From Telmatospirillum siberiense (GTDB taxonomy: Bacteria > Pseudomonadota > Alphaproteobacteria > Rhodospirillales > Magnetospirillaceae): a stretch of DNA of 64,000 nucleotides. The stretch is taken from positions 90,322 to 154,321 of the forward strand of contig NZ_PIUM01000009.1 in assembly GCF_002845745.1 (NCBI RefSeq), in the 5' to 3' direction. Positions 21,114 through 31,087 of the stretch are shown here, piece after piece; the stretch's first letter is position 1, and each line of letters begins with the position of its first letter. Made by a program: the position numbers and the translations under genes. The notes beneath the pieces were generated by a model. That model was not told the DNA's origin. It did no database searches and saw only the letters and a program-made list of their open reading frames with translations.

Positions 21114-21133
21114 AATTTACCTGACCGTAAATT
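21114..21133. promoter_or_regulatory. AnfA-like upstream activator site 1
   Basis: AATTTAC-N6-GTAAATT is a perfect 7-bp dyad containing TAC-N6-GTA, the core I recall for AnfA sites. Its centre is about 156 bp upstream of the -24 box of anfH, a typical enhancer distance. Confidence 0.75.
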
Positions 21134-21169
21134 GTCCTTCCACCCGCTCGTTCTTTGGTCTCGATCTAT

Positions 21170-21190
21170 AATTTACCTCTCTGGTAAATT
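21170..21190. promoter_or_regulatory. AnfA-like upstream activator site 2
   Basis: AATTTAC-N7-GTAAATT repeats the arms of site 1 exactly with one extra central base, 56 bp further upstream. The tandem arrangement of two such dyads fits enhancer binding by an AnfA oligomer. Confidence 0.72.
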
Positions 21191-21376
21191 ATTCAAAACC
21201 GGTATCCGCGAAGCGTAAATTCTTGCATGAATCCGGGCCAGGCTCGTCAAGGGGGGCAACGTTTGCCGGACAGGCAAGAGCTGGCTCAAGATGCGGAAGG
21301 GGAGCGGCTTGTCAAAGACCTGGGATGATCCGTTCGCCGCGTTTGGCGAATGGGCCAGCGACGCGGACCGGCGGGC

Positions 21377-23041
<1,665 letters not shown>

Positions 23042-23223
23042 GGATTCGAAGCTTCAAAGAAAGATACTAGCAAGTTTAGGGCCAAAACGGCGCCGTGCCT
23101 TTATCTTTCAACCAAACGGGCATGTTCGGCGCCCACCGGCGACGACATCGGTTCCGAATGGTTGCCGATTCATCCTGGTGCCCCTCGGCTTTTCGCGGCA
23201 AGCGGGGGAGAAACATCTGCAAA

Positions 23224-23244
23224 AATTTACCGAAACCGTCAAAA
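23224..23244. promoter_or_regulatory. Degenerate AnfA-like activator site
   Basis: AATTTAC-N7-GTCAAAA has the same left arm and spacing as activator site 2 of anfH, with two changes in the right arm. It lies 71 bp upstream of the sigma-54 promoter at 23315. Confidence 0.55.
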
Positions 23245-23314
23245 AGTTGAGAGTTTTTACATTTTCTTCCGGAATCCAGCCGCAGCCGTGCCCGAGTTGC
23301 CCAATTTTCGGACA

Positions 23315-23329
23315 TGGCATCGAATTTGC
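23315..23329 (+). promoter_or_regulatory. Sigma-54 promoter of the flavin split-barrel gene
   Basis: TGGCATCGAATTTGC keeps the invariant GG and GC of the -24/-12 consensus at exact spacing and shares its first six bases with the anfH promoter. It ends 39 nt before the start codon at 23369. Confidence 0.8.
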
Positions 23330-23368
23330 GGAACTCCTTCGCACCGAGGTTTGCAAAGGATGATTGCG

Positions 23369-24034
23369 ATGACTGAAGAAACAGGCCGGGAACGGGCTCC
23401 CAGCGAACGGACCCGCGTCAGGCGCTACAATTGGCTGGCCCGCTACGATCGCAAGACCGTCGAGGACATCCTCGACGCCACGCCGCTGGCTCATGTGGGG
23501 TGCGTGATGGACGGCGTTCCTTTCGTCACCCCGACTTTTTTCTGGCGGGAGGGCGATCGGGTCTACTGGCATGGATCCGTGGCCGGCCGCATGTTCAAAG
23601 CGTTGGAGCATCAGGACATCTGCTTCACCGTTTCCCTTCTCGACGGCCTCGTGGTGGCGCGTTCCGCCTATAACTTCAACTGTAACTTTCGTTCGCTCAT
23701 GTTGCTCGGTCGTGCCGAACTCATCCGGGACGAAGCGCTCAAGGCCGAGAAACTGCGCAATTTCGTCAATGGTCTGATCCCCGGCGAATGGGAGCGGCTG
23801 CGGCCCATCCATCAACGCGAGGTCAAGGTGACGGCGATGGCTTCCCTGTCCATTGCCGAGGCGTCATGCAAGATGAGGGTGGGGCCTCCCCTCGACGACG
23901 AAGAGGATTACTCCTTTCCTTCTTGGGCGGGGGTGATTCCCATTCGCTACCAGGTCTTGCCGCCGGAACCCGACCCGAGGAATCCGCCCGGAACGGAAAT
24001 GCCCGAGGATATCCTCAAATTCCATTTGGGATAG
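23369..24034 (+). CDS. Pyridoxamine-5'-phosphate-oxidase-fold flavoprotein, possible Anf3
   Basis: 221 aa with the FMN-binding split-barrel pattern (LAHVGCVMDGVPFVTPTFFWREGDRVYWHGSVAGRMFKAL; ICFTVSLLDGLVVARSAYNFNCNFRSLMLLGRAEL). The second of two close ATGs is chosen because AAAGGA lies 8 nt before it. It is divergent from anfA and has its own sigma-54 promoter and AnfA-like site, so it is probably expressed with the Fe-only nitrogenase. Anf3, a flavin- and haem-containing oxidase reported with Fe-only nitrogenase in Azotobacter and Rhodobacter, is the best candidate identity; this rests on context, not on a sequence comparison. Confidence 0.75.
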   Translation: MTEETGRERAPSERTRVRRYNWLARYDRKTVEDILDATPLAHVGCVMDGVPFVTPTFFWREGDRVYWHGSVAGRMFKALEHQDICFTVSLLDGLVVARSAYNFNCNFRSLMLLGRAELIRDEALKAEKLRNFVNGLIPGEWERLRPIHQREVKVTAMASLSIAEASCKMRVGPPLDDEEDYSFPSWAGVIPIRYQVLPPEPDPRNPPGTEMPEDILKFHLG

Positions 24035-24129
24035 GGGGGCTTCCGGCCCAATATCGAAACATGGCGCCGGATGGCAGGCTTTCGCCAAACGCTGGGCAAA
24101 ACGACGGGAACGGATGCTAGCCTGAAAGA

Positions 24130-25569
24130 ATGAGCGAGAGGTTTTTCAAGCGGTCCACCGTCGTCGCCCTGATCGTCGCCGGGGCCTTCTTCATGGAATA
24201 TATCGACAGCACGGTGATCGCCACGGCGTTGCCGATGATGGCCAGGACATTTCATGCCAATCCCGTCGCCCTGAGCATCGGCCTGACGGCCTATCTGCTG
24301 ACCCTGGTGGTGTTCATTCCCGTCAGCAGTTGGATCGCCGACCGTTTCGGCACGCGGTCCGTCTTCACTTCGGCGATGACGGTTTTCACCCTGGCCTCGG
24401 TGCTTTGCGGCCTCAGCGAGGGCGTCGGGGAATTCGTCGCCGCCCGGGTTCTTCAGGGCATCGGCGGGGCGATGATGGTTCCCGTCGGACGGATGGTCGT
24501 CTTGCGCACGACCGAGAAGAAGGACCTGATCAGCGCCATCGCGCTGCTGACCTGGCCGGCGTTGGCCGCGCCGATCCTGGGCCCGCCGCTTGGCGGCCTG
24601 ATCTGCACTTATTGGTCCTGGCGCTGGATTTTCCTGCTTAACGTCCCCTTGGGGCTGGCGGGTATCCTGGCCGCCCTCAAGCTGATGCCGAACATCCGCG
24701 CCGAAGAGCGGCGGCCCTTCGATCCCCTCGGCTTTCTCATGACCGGCAGCGCTTTGGCCTGCGTCATGTACGGGGTGGACCGCATCGGCAACGTCGGAAG
24801 CATCTGGTCCCTGCCCACCTTTCTCCTGATGGCGGGCGTGGTTCTGGGGATGGCGTCGGTCCGGCATTTGCGGCGGCATCCGACACCGGTCATCGATCTG
24901 TGGCCGATGCGGGTTCCGACCTTCGCCGCCACCACCTGGGGCGGTTCCCTGTTCCGTATGACGATCAGCTCGGCGCCTTTCCTGATGCCCTTGATGCTGC
25001 AGGTGGGGTTCGGCATGAGCGCGTTGACTTCGGGCGGTCTGACCTTGTGGATCTTCATCGGCAATTTCGGCATGAAGGCGGTGACCACCCCGATCCTGAA
25101 ACGCTTCGGATTTCGAACGACGCTGGTGGTCAATGGCGCGGCCACGGCGATTTCCATCCTGGCCTGCTCCTTCCTGTTTCCCTCGACGCCCACCTGGATT
25201 CTGGCGGCCGTTTTGTGTTTCGGCGGCTTGTGCCGCTCGATGCAGTTCACCGCGATCAGTTCGCTTTCCTACGCCGACATTCCTCCCGACCGGATGAGCG
25301 GCGCCTCCTCCTTCGGCAGTCTGATCCAGCAGATGTCCTTGGGGATGGGCGTCGCCGCCGGAGCCCTGGCGCTGCATATCGCCATGGCGTTTCATGGCCA
25401 TGCCGGCGAACCGCTCACCGCCGACTTCCAACTGGCTTTCGCCCTGCTGGCGGTTGTCGCGGCACTCGGCCTGATCAGCTTCCTGCGCCTGGATCCTTCC
25501 GCCGGGGCGGATGTCAGCGGCCATCGCCCGGAAGAGCGGCGCGGCCGTCAGCCGACTGGCGCTGGATGA
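24130..25569 (+). CDS. DHA2-type MFS drug exporter
   Basis: 479 aa with about 14 hydrophobic segments. Typical EmrB/QacA-family features: FMEYIDSTVIATALPMMAR in TM1, SSWIADRFGTRSVF (motif A) and RVLQGIGGAMMVPVGR (motif B), LGPPLGGLI (motif C). It would expel toxic compounds with proton antiport. It is 95 bp after the split-barrel gene; co-transcription is possible but not compelling. Substrate unknown. Confidence 0.88.
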   Translation: MSERFFKRSTVVALIVAGAFFMEYIDSTVIATALPMMARTFHANPVALSIGLTAYLLTLVVFIPVSSWIADRFGTRSVFTSAMTVFTLASVLCGLSEGVGEFVAARVLQGIGGAMMVPVGRMVVLRTTEKKDLISAIALLTWPALAAPILGPPLGGLICTYWSWRWIFLLNVPLGLAGILAALKLMPNIRAEERRPFDPLGFLMTGSALACVMYGVDRIGNVGSIWSLPTFLLMAGVVLGMASVRHLRRHPTPVIDLWPMRVPTFAATTWGGSLFRMTISSAPFLMPLMLQVGFGMSALTSGGLTLWIFIGNFGMKAVTTPILKRFGFRTTLVVNGAATAISILACSFLFPSTPTWILAAVLCFGGLCRSMQFTAISSLSYADIPPDRMSGASSFGSLIQQMSLGMGVAAGALALHIAMAFHGHAGEPLTADFQLAFALLAVVAALGLISFLRLDPSAGADVSGHRPEERRGRQPTGAG

Positions 25570-25575
25570 GAAGCG

Positions 25576-25609
25576 CACCGGCTCGGAAGGCCGGTGTCAC
25601 TGACTTTTT
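25576..25609 (+). terminator. Weak terminator between convergent exporter and FHA genes
   Basis: CACCGGC (25576-25582) pairs with GCCGGTG (25590-25596), followed after 8 nt by TTTTT. Its place between converging stops supports a terminator role. Confidence 0.5.
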
Positions 25610-25622
25610 GTCCTTTCCCGCT

Positions 25623-26573
25623 CTACTCGCGCTCGTTCTGCAGGCGGGCCTTGTCCAGGCGGTCCTTCATGCCGGCGGCCTTGGCGAAGAATTGGTCGGC
25701 ATCGACGGGAGGGGCCAGGCGCATCCACGGGGGTTGCAGCAGATGTAGATATCCCACCGATTCGTTGCCGAACAGCTTGTCGTACTGGGCCGCCGTCTGC
25801 AAAAGAACGGCGATTGCCATCACGCCGCCGACGATTCCGGCTTTCAGGGCGGGCTTTGCCGGGGTGATGAGCTGTAAATGGGCGAAGCAGGCCGCGGCCA
25901 CGGCCATCCAGGCGCCGATAAAGTTGATCGCCGGCAGATGCGACCAGGAAAAGATGAAGGCGCCGCGGGTGATCACCTCGTTGAACAGCGAATAGCCGAG
26001 AATGGCGACCAGGGGGATCCTGAGCGAGCGTTCGAAATGGGCATGACCGGAAAAAACGCGGGTGATCAATGCCCAGGCCGTCGTCCAGACGATGAGCATG
26101 CCGGCGACGATCAGAATGGGCGTAAGCAGCCAGGAGACTTTCGGTTCCGTGATCATCCGCAGATAGGCGAACAGGGTTTCCGAGGCGACGAAGGCCGTCC
26201 CCAGCAGAAGCAGGCTGGGCCAGATGCGGCATTCGCCGACGAAGGCCCGCTCGGGCGGCACCGGATGGGATTGATCGCGGATCCGGACCAGGGTGCGGCC
26301 GATGACGACCGGATGCTCGCCGTCGAGCGTCGTTCGGGTCGCCCTGGAACCGTCGCTCAGAACCAGTCCATTGGCGCTGCCCAGATCCTCCATGATCAGC
26401 GCGCCGTCGTCGTCGCGGAAGACGCGGGCATGGGCGGGCGCCACATGCGGGTCGTCCAGAACGACATCGTTGGCGTAACCGCGCCCGATGCGGATGAGGG
26501 GCCCGGCGCAGCGGAAACGGGAAATCACCTCGCGTTGCCGGGAGAGCACTTCTATCCAGATCACTTCTTCCAT
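25623..26573 (-). CDS. FHA-domain membrane protein
   Basis: 316 aa. Residues ~20-105 form a forkhead-associated domain (LIRIGRGYANDVVLDDPHVAPAHARVF, EDLGSANGLVLSDG), which binds phosphothreonine. Five hydrophobic helices follow (e.g. SLLLLGTAFVASETLFAYL, PILIVAGMLIVWTTAWALI) and a short charged tail. The start overlaps the end of the upstream protease gene by 13 bp, so the two are coupled. The FHA domain is predicted cytoplasmic. No kinase gene is nearby. Function unknown. Confidence 0.85.
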   Translation of the reverse strand: MEEVIWIEVLSRQREVISRFRCAGPLIRIGRGYANDVVLDDPHVAPAHARVFRDDDGALIMEDLGSANGLVLSDGSRATRTTLDGEHPVVIGRTLVRIRDQSHPVPPERAFVGECRIWPSLLLLGTAFVASETLFAYLRMITEPKVSWLLTPILIVAGMLIVWTTAWALITRVFSGHAHFERSLRIPLVAILGYSLFNEVITRGAFIFSWSHLPAINFIGAWMAVAAACFAHLQLITPAKPALKAGIVGGVMAIAVLLQTAAQYDKLFGNESVGYLHLLQPPWMRLAPPVDADQFFAKAAGMKDRLDKARLQNERE

Positions 26574-27904
26574 TGGATCATTTCGAGAAAATGCCTGGCG
26601 ACCGATATGGCGGTATCGTAATCCGTCCCTTCCAGGGCGAGACGGGATACCAGGGCTTGTTGGCTGCCGTCCTGGGTGATCGCCAGCATCCAGACGTCGT
26701 ATAGTCCGTTGAACGGCCGGTAGGCCCGCGCGCACCAGATGCCCCGGAGCGGGGGATGGTTTCCGGCAAGAGCCAGGAAGTCGTCATGGCAGGTGGTCTG
26801 GCTTTGCCACTTGCCCCCCTGATTGCCGGTGCCCCACAGATTGGTCAGTTGGGACAGGAAGGAGGCGAACTGGAAATCGTTCAGATCGCCGTTGCGGAGC
26901 AGGGAATGGCTCATGTGGATCATCCCGGAACTGAGATCCGGGGCGATGAAAAGCTGCGAATTGCTGTTGCAGAAAGACGTGTTCACCGTGGCCCGCGGTT
27001 TTGGGTTTTCGCCCGCGTTGGTGTTGGCCCAGCAACTGAACCAGGGGGCCAGGCTTTCCGGAACCTGATAGGCTCCGAAAGCCACCTCGCGCATGCCCAG
27101 TTCGGTGAAGGCTTTGAAAAAGCCCGTCTGCCAGGCGGTCAACTGGCGGCCGACGTCCTCCTTCAGCGCGGAGGGAGCCGGCACCGGTTTTCCGACGGCC
27201 TCGGCCAGCAGGGTCCGCGCCTTGATGGCCGGCACGAGGAAGCTGACCTGTTCGCCGCGCACCATGCGGGCGACGTTCACTCCCACCACGCGGCCGTCGG
27301 TGCTGAGCGCCGGTCCTCCGCTCACGCCGGGATTGAGCGAGGCCGAGAAATGGATGCGTTCGCCGTAACTGCGCTCAACCAGGCCGTTGTAGGTGCCCTC
27401 GATAATGGCGAAGCCGAGATCGAGGGGATTGCCCAGTGAATAGAGGCGTTCTCCCTTGGGCAGGGTCCGCGCCAGGGCCCGGGGGTCGAAATCGAAATGC
27501 GGGCGGTCGTCCTTGTCGAGGCGCACCACGGCCAGATCGTCGGCGACATCCACGGCGATGACCTGAAGGCTGCCGCGGCCTCCGTCCATCGCCACATATT
27601 CCAGGGTGTAAGTTCCCGGCTCCATCACATATTGCGAGACGACATGGTAATTGGTGATGGCCTGGCCATCGCCGACCAGGAAGCCCGATCCGATGGAGGC
27701 CTGCCGTCCGGCGGCGGTGAGCATGGTGCGGATTTGCAGGAGTTTCGGCCGCGCCTCGGCATAGATCTGTTCGGCCACGGCCGAAGGGGGCTCGGCCGCC
27801 GGCGGCGCGCCCGGGCTCGATTGCGCCCGCGCGCCGGATCCCGTGGAAGCCATCATGGCGACGCATAAAACCGCGAAACGGAATGTCTTGGACAGGGATC
27901 CCAT
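26561..27904 (-). CDS. Exported trypsin-like serine protease
   Basis: 447 aa from the ATG at 27904 (a start at 27976 is also open). Signal peptide (FRFAVLCVAMMASTGSGARA), then a trypsin-like domain with His in ITNYHVV, Asp in DVADDLAVV and Ser in NPGVSGGPAL. The C-terminal ~200 residues form a separate domain with several cysteines (WFSCWANTNAGENPK, NTSFCNSN, TTCHDDF, IWCARAYRPF) that I do not recognise; disulfides are likely in the periplasm. It is co-translated with an FHA membrane protein, suggesting a signalling or envelope-quality pair. Confidence 0.8.
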   Translation of the reverse strand: MGSLSKTFRFAVLCVAMMASTGSGARAQSSPGAPPAAEPPSAVAEQIYAEARPKLLQIRTMLTAAGRQASIGSGFLVGDGQAITNYHVVSQYVMEPGTYTLEYVAMDGGRGSLQVIAVDVADDLAVVRLDKDDRPHFDFDPRALARTLPKGERLYSLGNPLDLGFAIIEGTYNGLVERSYGERIHFSASLNPGVSGGPALSTDGRVVGVNVARMVRGEQVSFLVPAIKARTLLAEAVGKPVPAPSALKEDVGRQLTAWQTGFFKAFTELGMREVAFGAYQVPESLAPWFSCWANTNAGENPKPRATVNTSFCNSNSQLFIAPDLSSGMIHMSHSLLRNGDLNDFQFASFLSQLTNLWGTGNQGGKWQSQTTCHDDFLALAGNHPPLRGIWCARAYRPFNGLYDVWMLAITQDGSQQALVSRLALEGTDYDTAISVARHFLEMIQWKK

Positions 27905-28000
27905 CGTCGGAAAGGCTTGCTTCAAATGATCGGGGCTGCACGATAGCGCAGCTTCGGTGATCTTGTCCCCCTTCATGCCCGTCCAGCCGGGGCGGGCGGG

Positions 28001-28969
28001 TTACAGCCAGCGGGCCCGCTTGAAGCGGAAGAACAGCGTCACGCACAGCGCCGCGATCACTCCCAGCACGACGAAATAGCCGAAATGGGTCTTCAGTTCC
28101 GGCATATATTCGAAGTTCATTCCGTAAATGCCGGCGATGGCGGTGGGCACCGCCAGGATGGCCGCCCAGGCCGCCAATTGCCGGGTGATTTCCCCCTGGC
28201 GCTGCTGTTCGAGAAGATGGCTGACTTCGAAGACCGAGGCCAGGACCTCGCGCAGCGTCTGCACCATGCCCTCGACGCGCCGCACATGATCGAGCACGTC
28301 GGAGAAATAGGGGCGTACCTCGGTGTCCAGACAGGGAAGATCGAGGTGGATCAGCTTGTTGCAGACTTCCGACATCGGTCCCAGGACCCGCTGGAAGCGG
28401 ATCAGTTCGCGGCGCAGCCTGAAAATGCGCATCACGTCGTCGCGGCCGAGGAAGGTGTCGAGCGCCGTCTGTTCCATTCTCAGCACGTCCTCCTCGATGG
28501 TCTCGACGATCGGCAGATAGCCGTCGACGATAAAATCGAGGATGGCGTGCAGCACATAGTCCTCGCCGTTGCCCAGCAGGCTCGGCGCCGCCTCCAAATG
28601 GTCGCGCAGGGACACGTAGCCCCGCGCCGATCCGTGGCGGACCGAGATGATATAGTCCTGGCCGACGAAGAAGGAGGTTTCGCCATAGGCGATGGCGTCG
28701 CCTTCGATCCGGGCGGTTTTGGCGACGACGAACACCTGTTCGCCATAGACGTCCACCTTCGGCACCTGATGGGCCTGCAACGCGTCTTCCACCGCCAGCG
28801 GATGCAGGCCGTAGCTTTCCTGAAGGGTCCTGAGTTCGGCCTCGGACGGTTCGAACAAGCCGATCCAGACGAATTCGGACCGGTCCTTCGCGCACTGCAG
28901 CGGATGATCCAAGGACACCGGCCCGACCTTCTTGCCGTTCCGGTAGAGAGTGGCGGCGACAACGCTCAT
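28001..28969 (-). CDS. corA: CorA-family magnesium/cobalt channel
   Basis: 322 aa. A long acidic cytoplasmic domain is followed by two C-terminal helices with the signature YGMNFEYMPEL between them (GMN motif). It forms a pentameric divalent-cation channel. It is on the same strand as the downstream protease gene, about 96 bp away, with no obvious functional link. Confidence 0.93.
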   Translation of the reverse strand: MSVVAATLYRNGKKVGPVSLDHPLQCAKDRSEFVWIGLFEPSEAELRTLQESYGLHPLAVEDALQAHQVPKVDVYGEQVFVVAKTARIEGDAIAYGETSFFVGQDYIISVRHGSARGYVSLRDHLEAAPSLLGNGEDYVLHAILDFIVDGYLPIVETIEEDVLRMEQTALDTFLGRDDVMRIFRLRRELIRFQRVLGPMSEVCNKLIHLDLPCLDTEVRPYFSDVLDHVRRVEGMVQTLREVLASVFEVSHLLEQQRQGEITRQLAAWAAILAVPTAIAGIYGMNFEYMPELKTHFGYFVVLGVIAALCVTLFFRFKRARWL

Positions 28970-29063
28970 GTTTTTCCGGCTTTATCCCTGATGCGATCTG
29001 GCGGTGCATCCTGACATCGCTTGACCGAGGGGGCAACCTGGGCGGAATTGGGGAAAGCTCCCG

Positions 29064-29807
29064 TCATTGCCCGGTCAGTTTGACGGCGTTCTCCGGCGCT
29101 TGCAGGGATGCAATGCGCTGGACCTGCTCCATCACCTGCGATGCGAAGAGGATTCCCGACGGCTCGAAGGGAAACCCGCCCGCCCGCAGGGCGTCGGCGG
29201 TCCAAGTGTTGCAGTTGTAGAACGAATCATAGGTCTGGCGCCCCGCATAGAAGACGTTTTGGTCGCCATATGCGGCGACCCGCGTCAGTGTCGTGCCATC
29301 GCGCCTGTCCAGCGAATTCCAGGCGAATTCCAAGATTCGGTCGAGGGCTTCCTGCGGCAGGTGAAGTCTGACGATCGTGTGGTCGGCATCCTCGGGCAGC
29401 GCGCCGACGGTGGTCAGTTGGACGGCGCTGGGTCCGGGAAACAATGCGGCCATCGCTGTGCCGAAACCGGCGTCATGGTCGGCGAAATAGGCGCGATCGC
29501 CGAACCCGATGAGCAGGTATCGGGCACCTGAAGTGGTCGGATCGACAGTGGCGAGGGGGCCTGAAACCTGGTTGGTCAACAGACCGATCTCGGTGTGCCA
29601 ATCCCGGGCGATGACGGCGATTTCCACATTTCCGGTTTGTACGGAGCGTGTCGGAATGGGCTGGCTGCCCGCGCAGGCCGACAGGATGCCCCCGATGACG
29701 CAAAGGCCGAAGACGAGGCCCGGCGTGCGGATCCCCGGACTCCGGGTGCGCCGATCGGTTCCGATCAGCGCGGACAGGAAAAAGGCCCCCCTCAAGATGC
29801 CCGGCAT
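29064..29807 (-). CDS. DUF2459 lipoprotein
   Basis: 247 aa. A membrane/lipoprotein signal (LVFGLCVIGGILSACAG, lipobox LSAC) is followed by a DUF2459 domain: IAVIARDWHTEIGL, YLLIGFGDRAYF and FYNCNTWTADALRAGG. The Cys/His pattern suggests a papain-like or NlpC-like fold, but no activity is known to me. The start overlaps the upstream membrane-protein gene by 16 bp, so the two form an operon. Confidence 0.8.
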   Translation of the reverse strand: MPGILRGAFFLSALIGTDRRTRSPGIRTPGLVFGLCVIGGILSACAGSQPIPTRSVQTGNVEIAVIARDWHTEIGLLTNQVSGPLATVDPTTSGARYLLIGFGDRAYFADHDAGFGTAMAALFPGPSAVQLTTVGALPEDADHTIVRLHLPQEALDRILEFAWNSLDRRDGTTLTRVAAYGDQNVFYAGRQTYDSFYNCNTWTADALRAGGFPFEPSGILFASQVMEQVQRIASLQAPENAVKLTGQ

Positions 29808-30322
29808 TTGAGCAGGAAGTGGAAGACCCAGGCCACGGGAATGGCCAGGGCTCCTCCCAAATAGGCGGCATTGTGCATATAGGCCACGCACAGGAAGGCC
29901 CGGGGGTCTTCGAGCCCCGCCGGGAGAAACCATCGCGGATGCCCTCCCAGGTCGAAGTGCGTCGTTTGGATGGCGCCGTAAGCCAGGCCGCCGAGCGCGA
30001 CGAGCAGCACGAAGCCGACAACGACGGGAAGAGACAGTAGCAGGGCGCTTCGCATTTGGGCCGCGCTTCGGTGAATGAATCCGGCCGCGCCGGTCAGCAC
30101 ACCCAATGGAATGCCCATCCACCAGGAGGCGAGGATTCCGACCTCTGCCGCGCGGATTCGCTCGGGAACGGCCGCGTTGAGAAGGTTGAACTGGTGGAAT
30201 TTGAACTTGCTATAGTACTCCGAGGAAACGGAGTAGCTGATCTGGTCATGCACGGCGCCAAACAGACCGGCGGCGCAGATCGCCAGAAGAACATATTTCG
30301 AGAAGAGGCTCAGCTTTTCCAT
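29792..30322 (-). CDS. Hypothetical four-helix membrane protein
   Basis: 176 aa. Hydrophobic segments: YVLLAICAAGLFGAV, LASWWMGIPLGVLTGAAGF, LLLSLPVVVGFVLLVALGGLAYG and AAYLGGALAIPVAWVFHFLL. The periplasmic loop HDQISYSVSSEYYSKFKFHQF is a distinctive sequence I have seen only in uncharacterised proteins. The start at 30322 follows GTGAG; an ATG five codons upstream is also possible. It is coupled to the DUF2459 gene. Function unknown. Confidence 0.7.
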   Translation of the reverse strand: MEKLSLFSKYVLLAICAAGLFGAVHDQISYSVSSEYYSKFKFHQFNLLNAAVPERIRAAEVGILASWWMGIPLGVLTGAAGFIHRSAAQMRSALLLSLPVVVGFVLLVALGGLAYGAIQTTHFDLGGHPRWFLPAGLEDPRAFLCVAYMHNAAYLGGALAIPVAWVFHFLLKCRAS

Positions 30323-30364
30323 CGGCTCACGTGACATGTTGGGTGGCGCGGAAGAGGGCGAAAG

Positions 30365-30389
30365 CCCTTCTCCCCTCGTGGGAGAAGGG
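30365..30389. repeat. REP-like palindrome
   Basis: CCCTTCTCCC-CTCGT-GGGAGAAGGG is a perfect 10-bp hairpin, followed by GGTGGGATGAGGG. A related, partly inverted copy lies at about 30450-30480. Such 'GGGAGAAGGGGTGGGATGAGGG' palindromes recur in many proteobacterial intergenic regions. Confidence 0.6.
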
Positions 30390-30588
30390 GTGGGATGAGG
30401 GGGCATTCCGCCGACAGGCGGAGAAAAATTCTGAAGCTTTGTGCGACTTTCCCCCTTCCTCTCCCACAAGGGGCAAGACTACGAAGCCCGGCATTATTCC
30501 CCTCTTGCGGCGGCGCAAGGTAACATATTGATGTTGTTCAGTCACAGATTTGCGCTGGTCCCTCCAGCCGAAAGGAGCCGTGGGTTCC

Positions 30589-31023
30589 ATGTATAAGATC
30601 CGCCCGATGACCGCCGATGATTACGACTCGGTGATCGATCTCATGACGCGAACGCCCGGCATTTCGGTTCGGGATGCCGATTCGCGCGAATCGACGGTGC
30701 GTTATCTCGAACGCAATCCGGGGCTGAGCTTCGTTGCCGAAATTGGTGGCCGGCTCGGCGCTTGCGTCATGTCCGGGCATGACGGGCGTCGCGGATATCT
30801 CCAGCATCTGGTCGTGCTGCCGGACTACAGGCGGCGGGGTATCGCGACCGCGCTTGTCGAGCGCTGCCTGTCCGAGCTTGAGGGGCTTGGAATTCTCAAA
30901 TGCCATATCGACGTGTTCAAAACCAACGCCCAGGCCTCGGCTTACTGGGAAGGCCAGGGATGGACGTTGAGAACGGACATCAACCGCTATTCCTTCGTTC
31001 GGACAGGGGCCGAGAACGCGTAA
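30589..31023 (+). CDS. GNAT-family N-acetyltransferase
   Basis: 144 aa. The start at MYKIRPMTADDY has AAAGGAG 11 nt upstream. The acetyl-CoA-binding motif is clear (LQHLVVLPDYRRRGIATALVERCLSEL, i.e. Q/RxxGxG/A), followed by NAQASAYWEGQGW. Substrate unknown; the small RimI-like size fits a protein or amino-acid acetylase. Confidence 0.88.
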   Translation: MYKIRPMTADDYDSVIDLMTRTPGISVRDADSRESTVRYLERNPGLSFVAEIGGRLGACVMSGHDGRRGYLQHLVVLPDYRRRGIATALVERCLSELEGLGILKCHIDVFKTNAQASAYWEGQGWTLRTDINRYSFVRTGAENA

Positions 31024-31087
31024 GGGCCTGTTGATGAATTAATGCGTCGTTTGCTTGATCGCTCGCGGTTAGTCGTCAACAAGCCCT
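31023..31087. terminator. Bidirectional stem-loop spanning two convergent stop codons
   Basis: AGGGCCTGTTGA (31023-31034) pairs with TCAACAAGCCCT (31076-31087), 11 of 12 positions, with a 41-nt loop. Its ends touch the stop codons of the GNAT gene and of the convergent dehydrogenase gene. Confidence 0.6.

Larger units (their letters stand above)
23042..23368. other. Divergent anfA / split-barrel gene control region
   Basis: No gene is supported. The plus-strand side carries an AnfA-like site (23224-23244) and a sigma-54 promoter (23315-23329). The promoter of anfA on the minus strand was not identified; a Mo-responsive site would be expected here but none is convincing. Confidence 0.6.
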
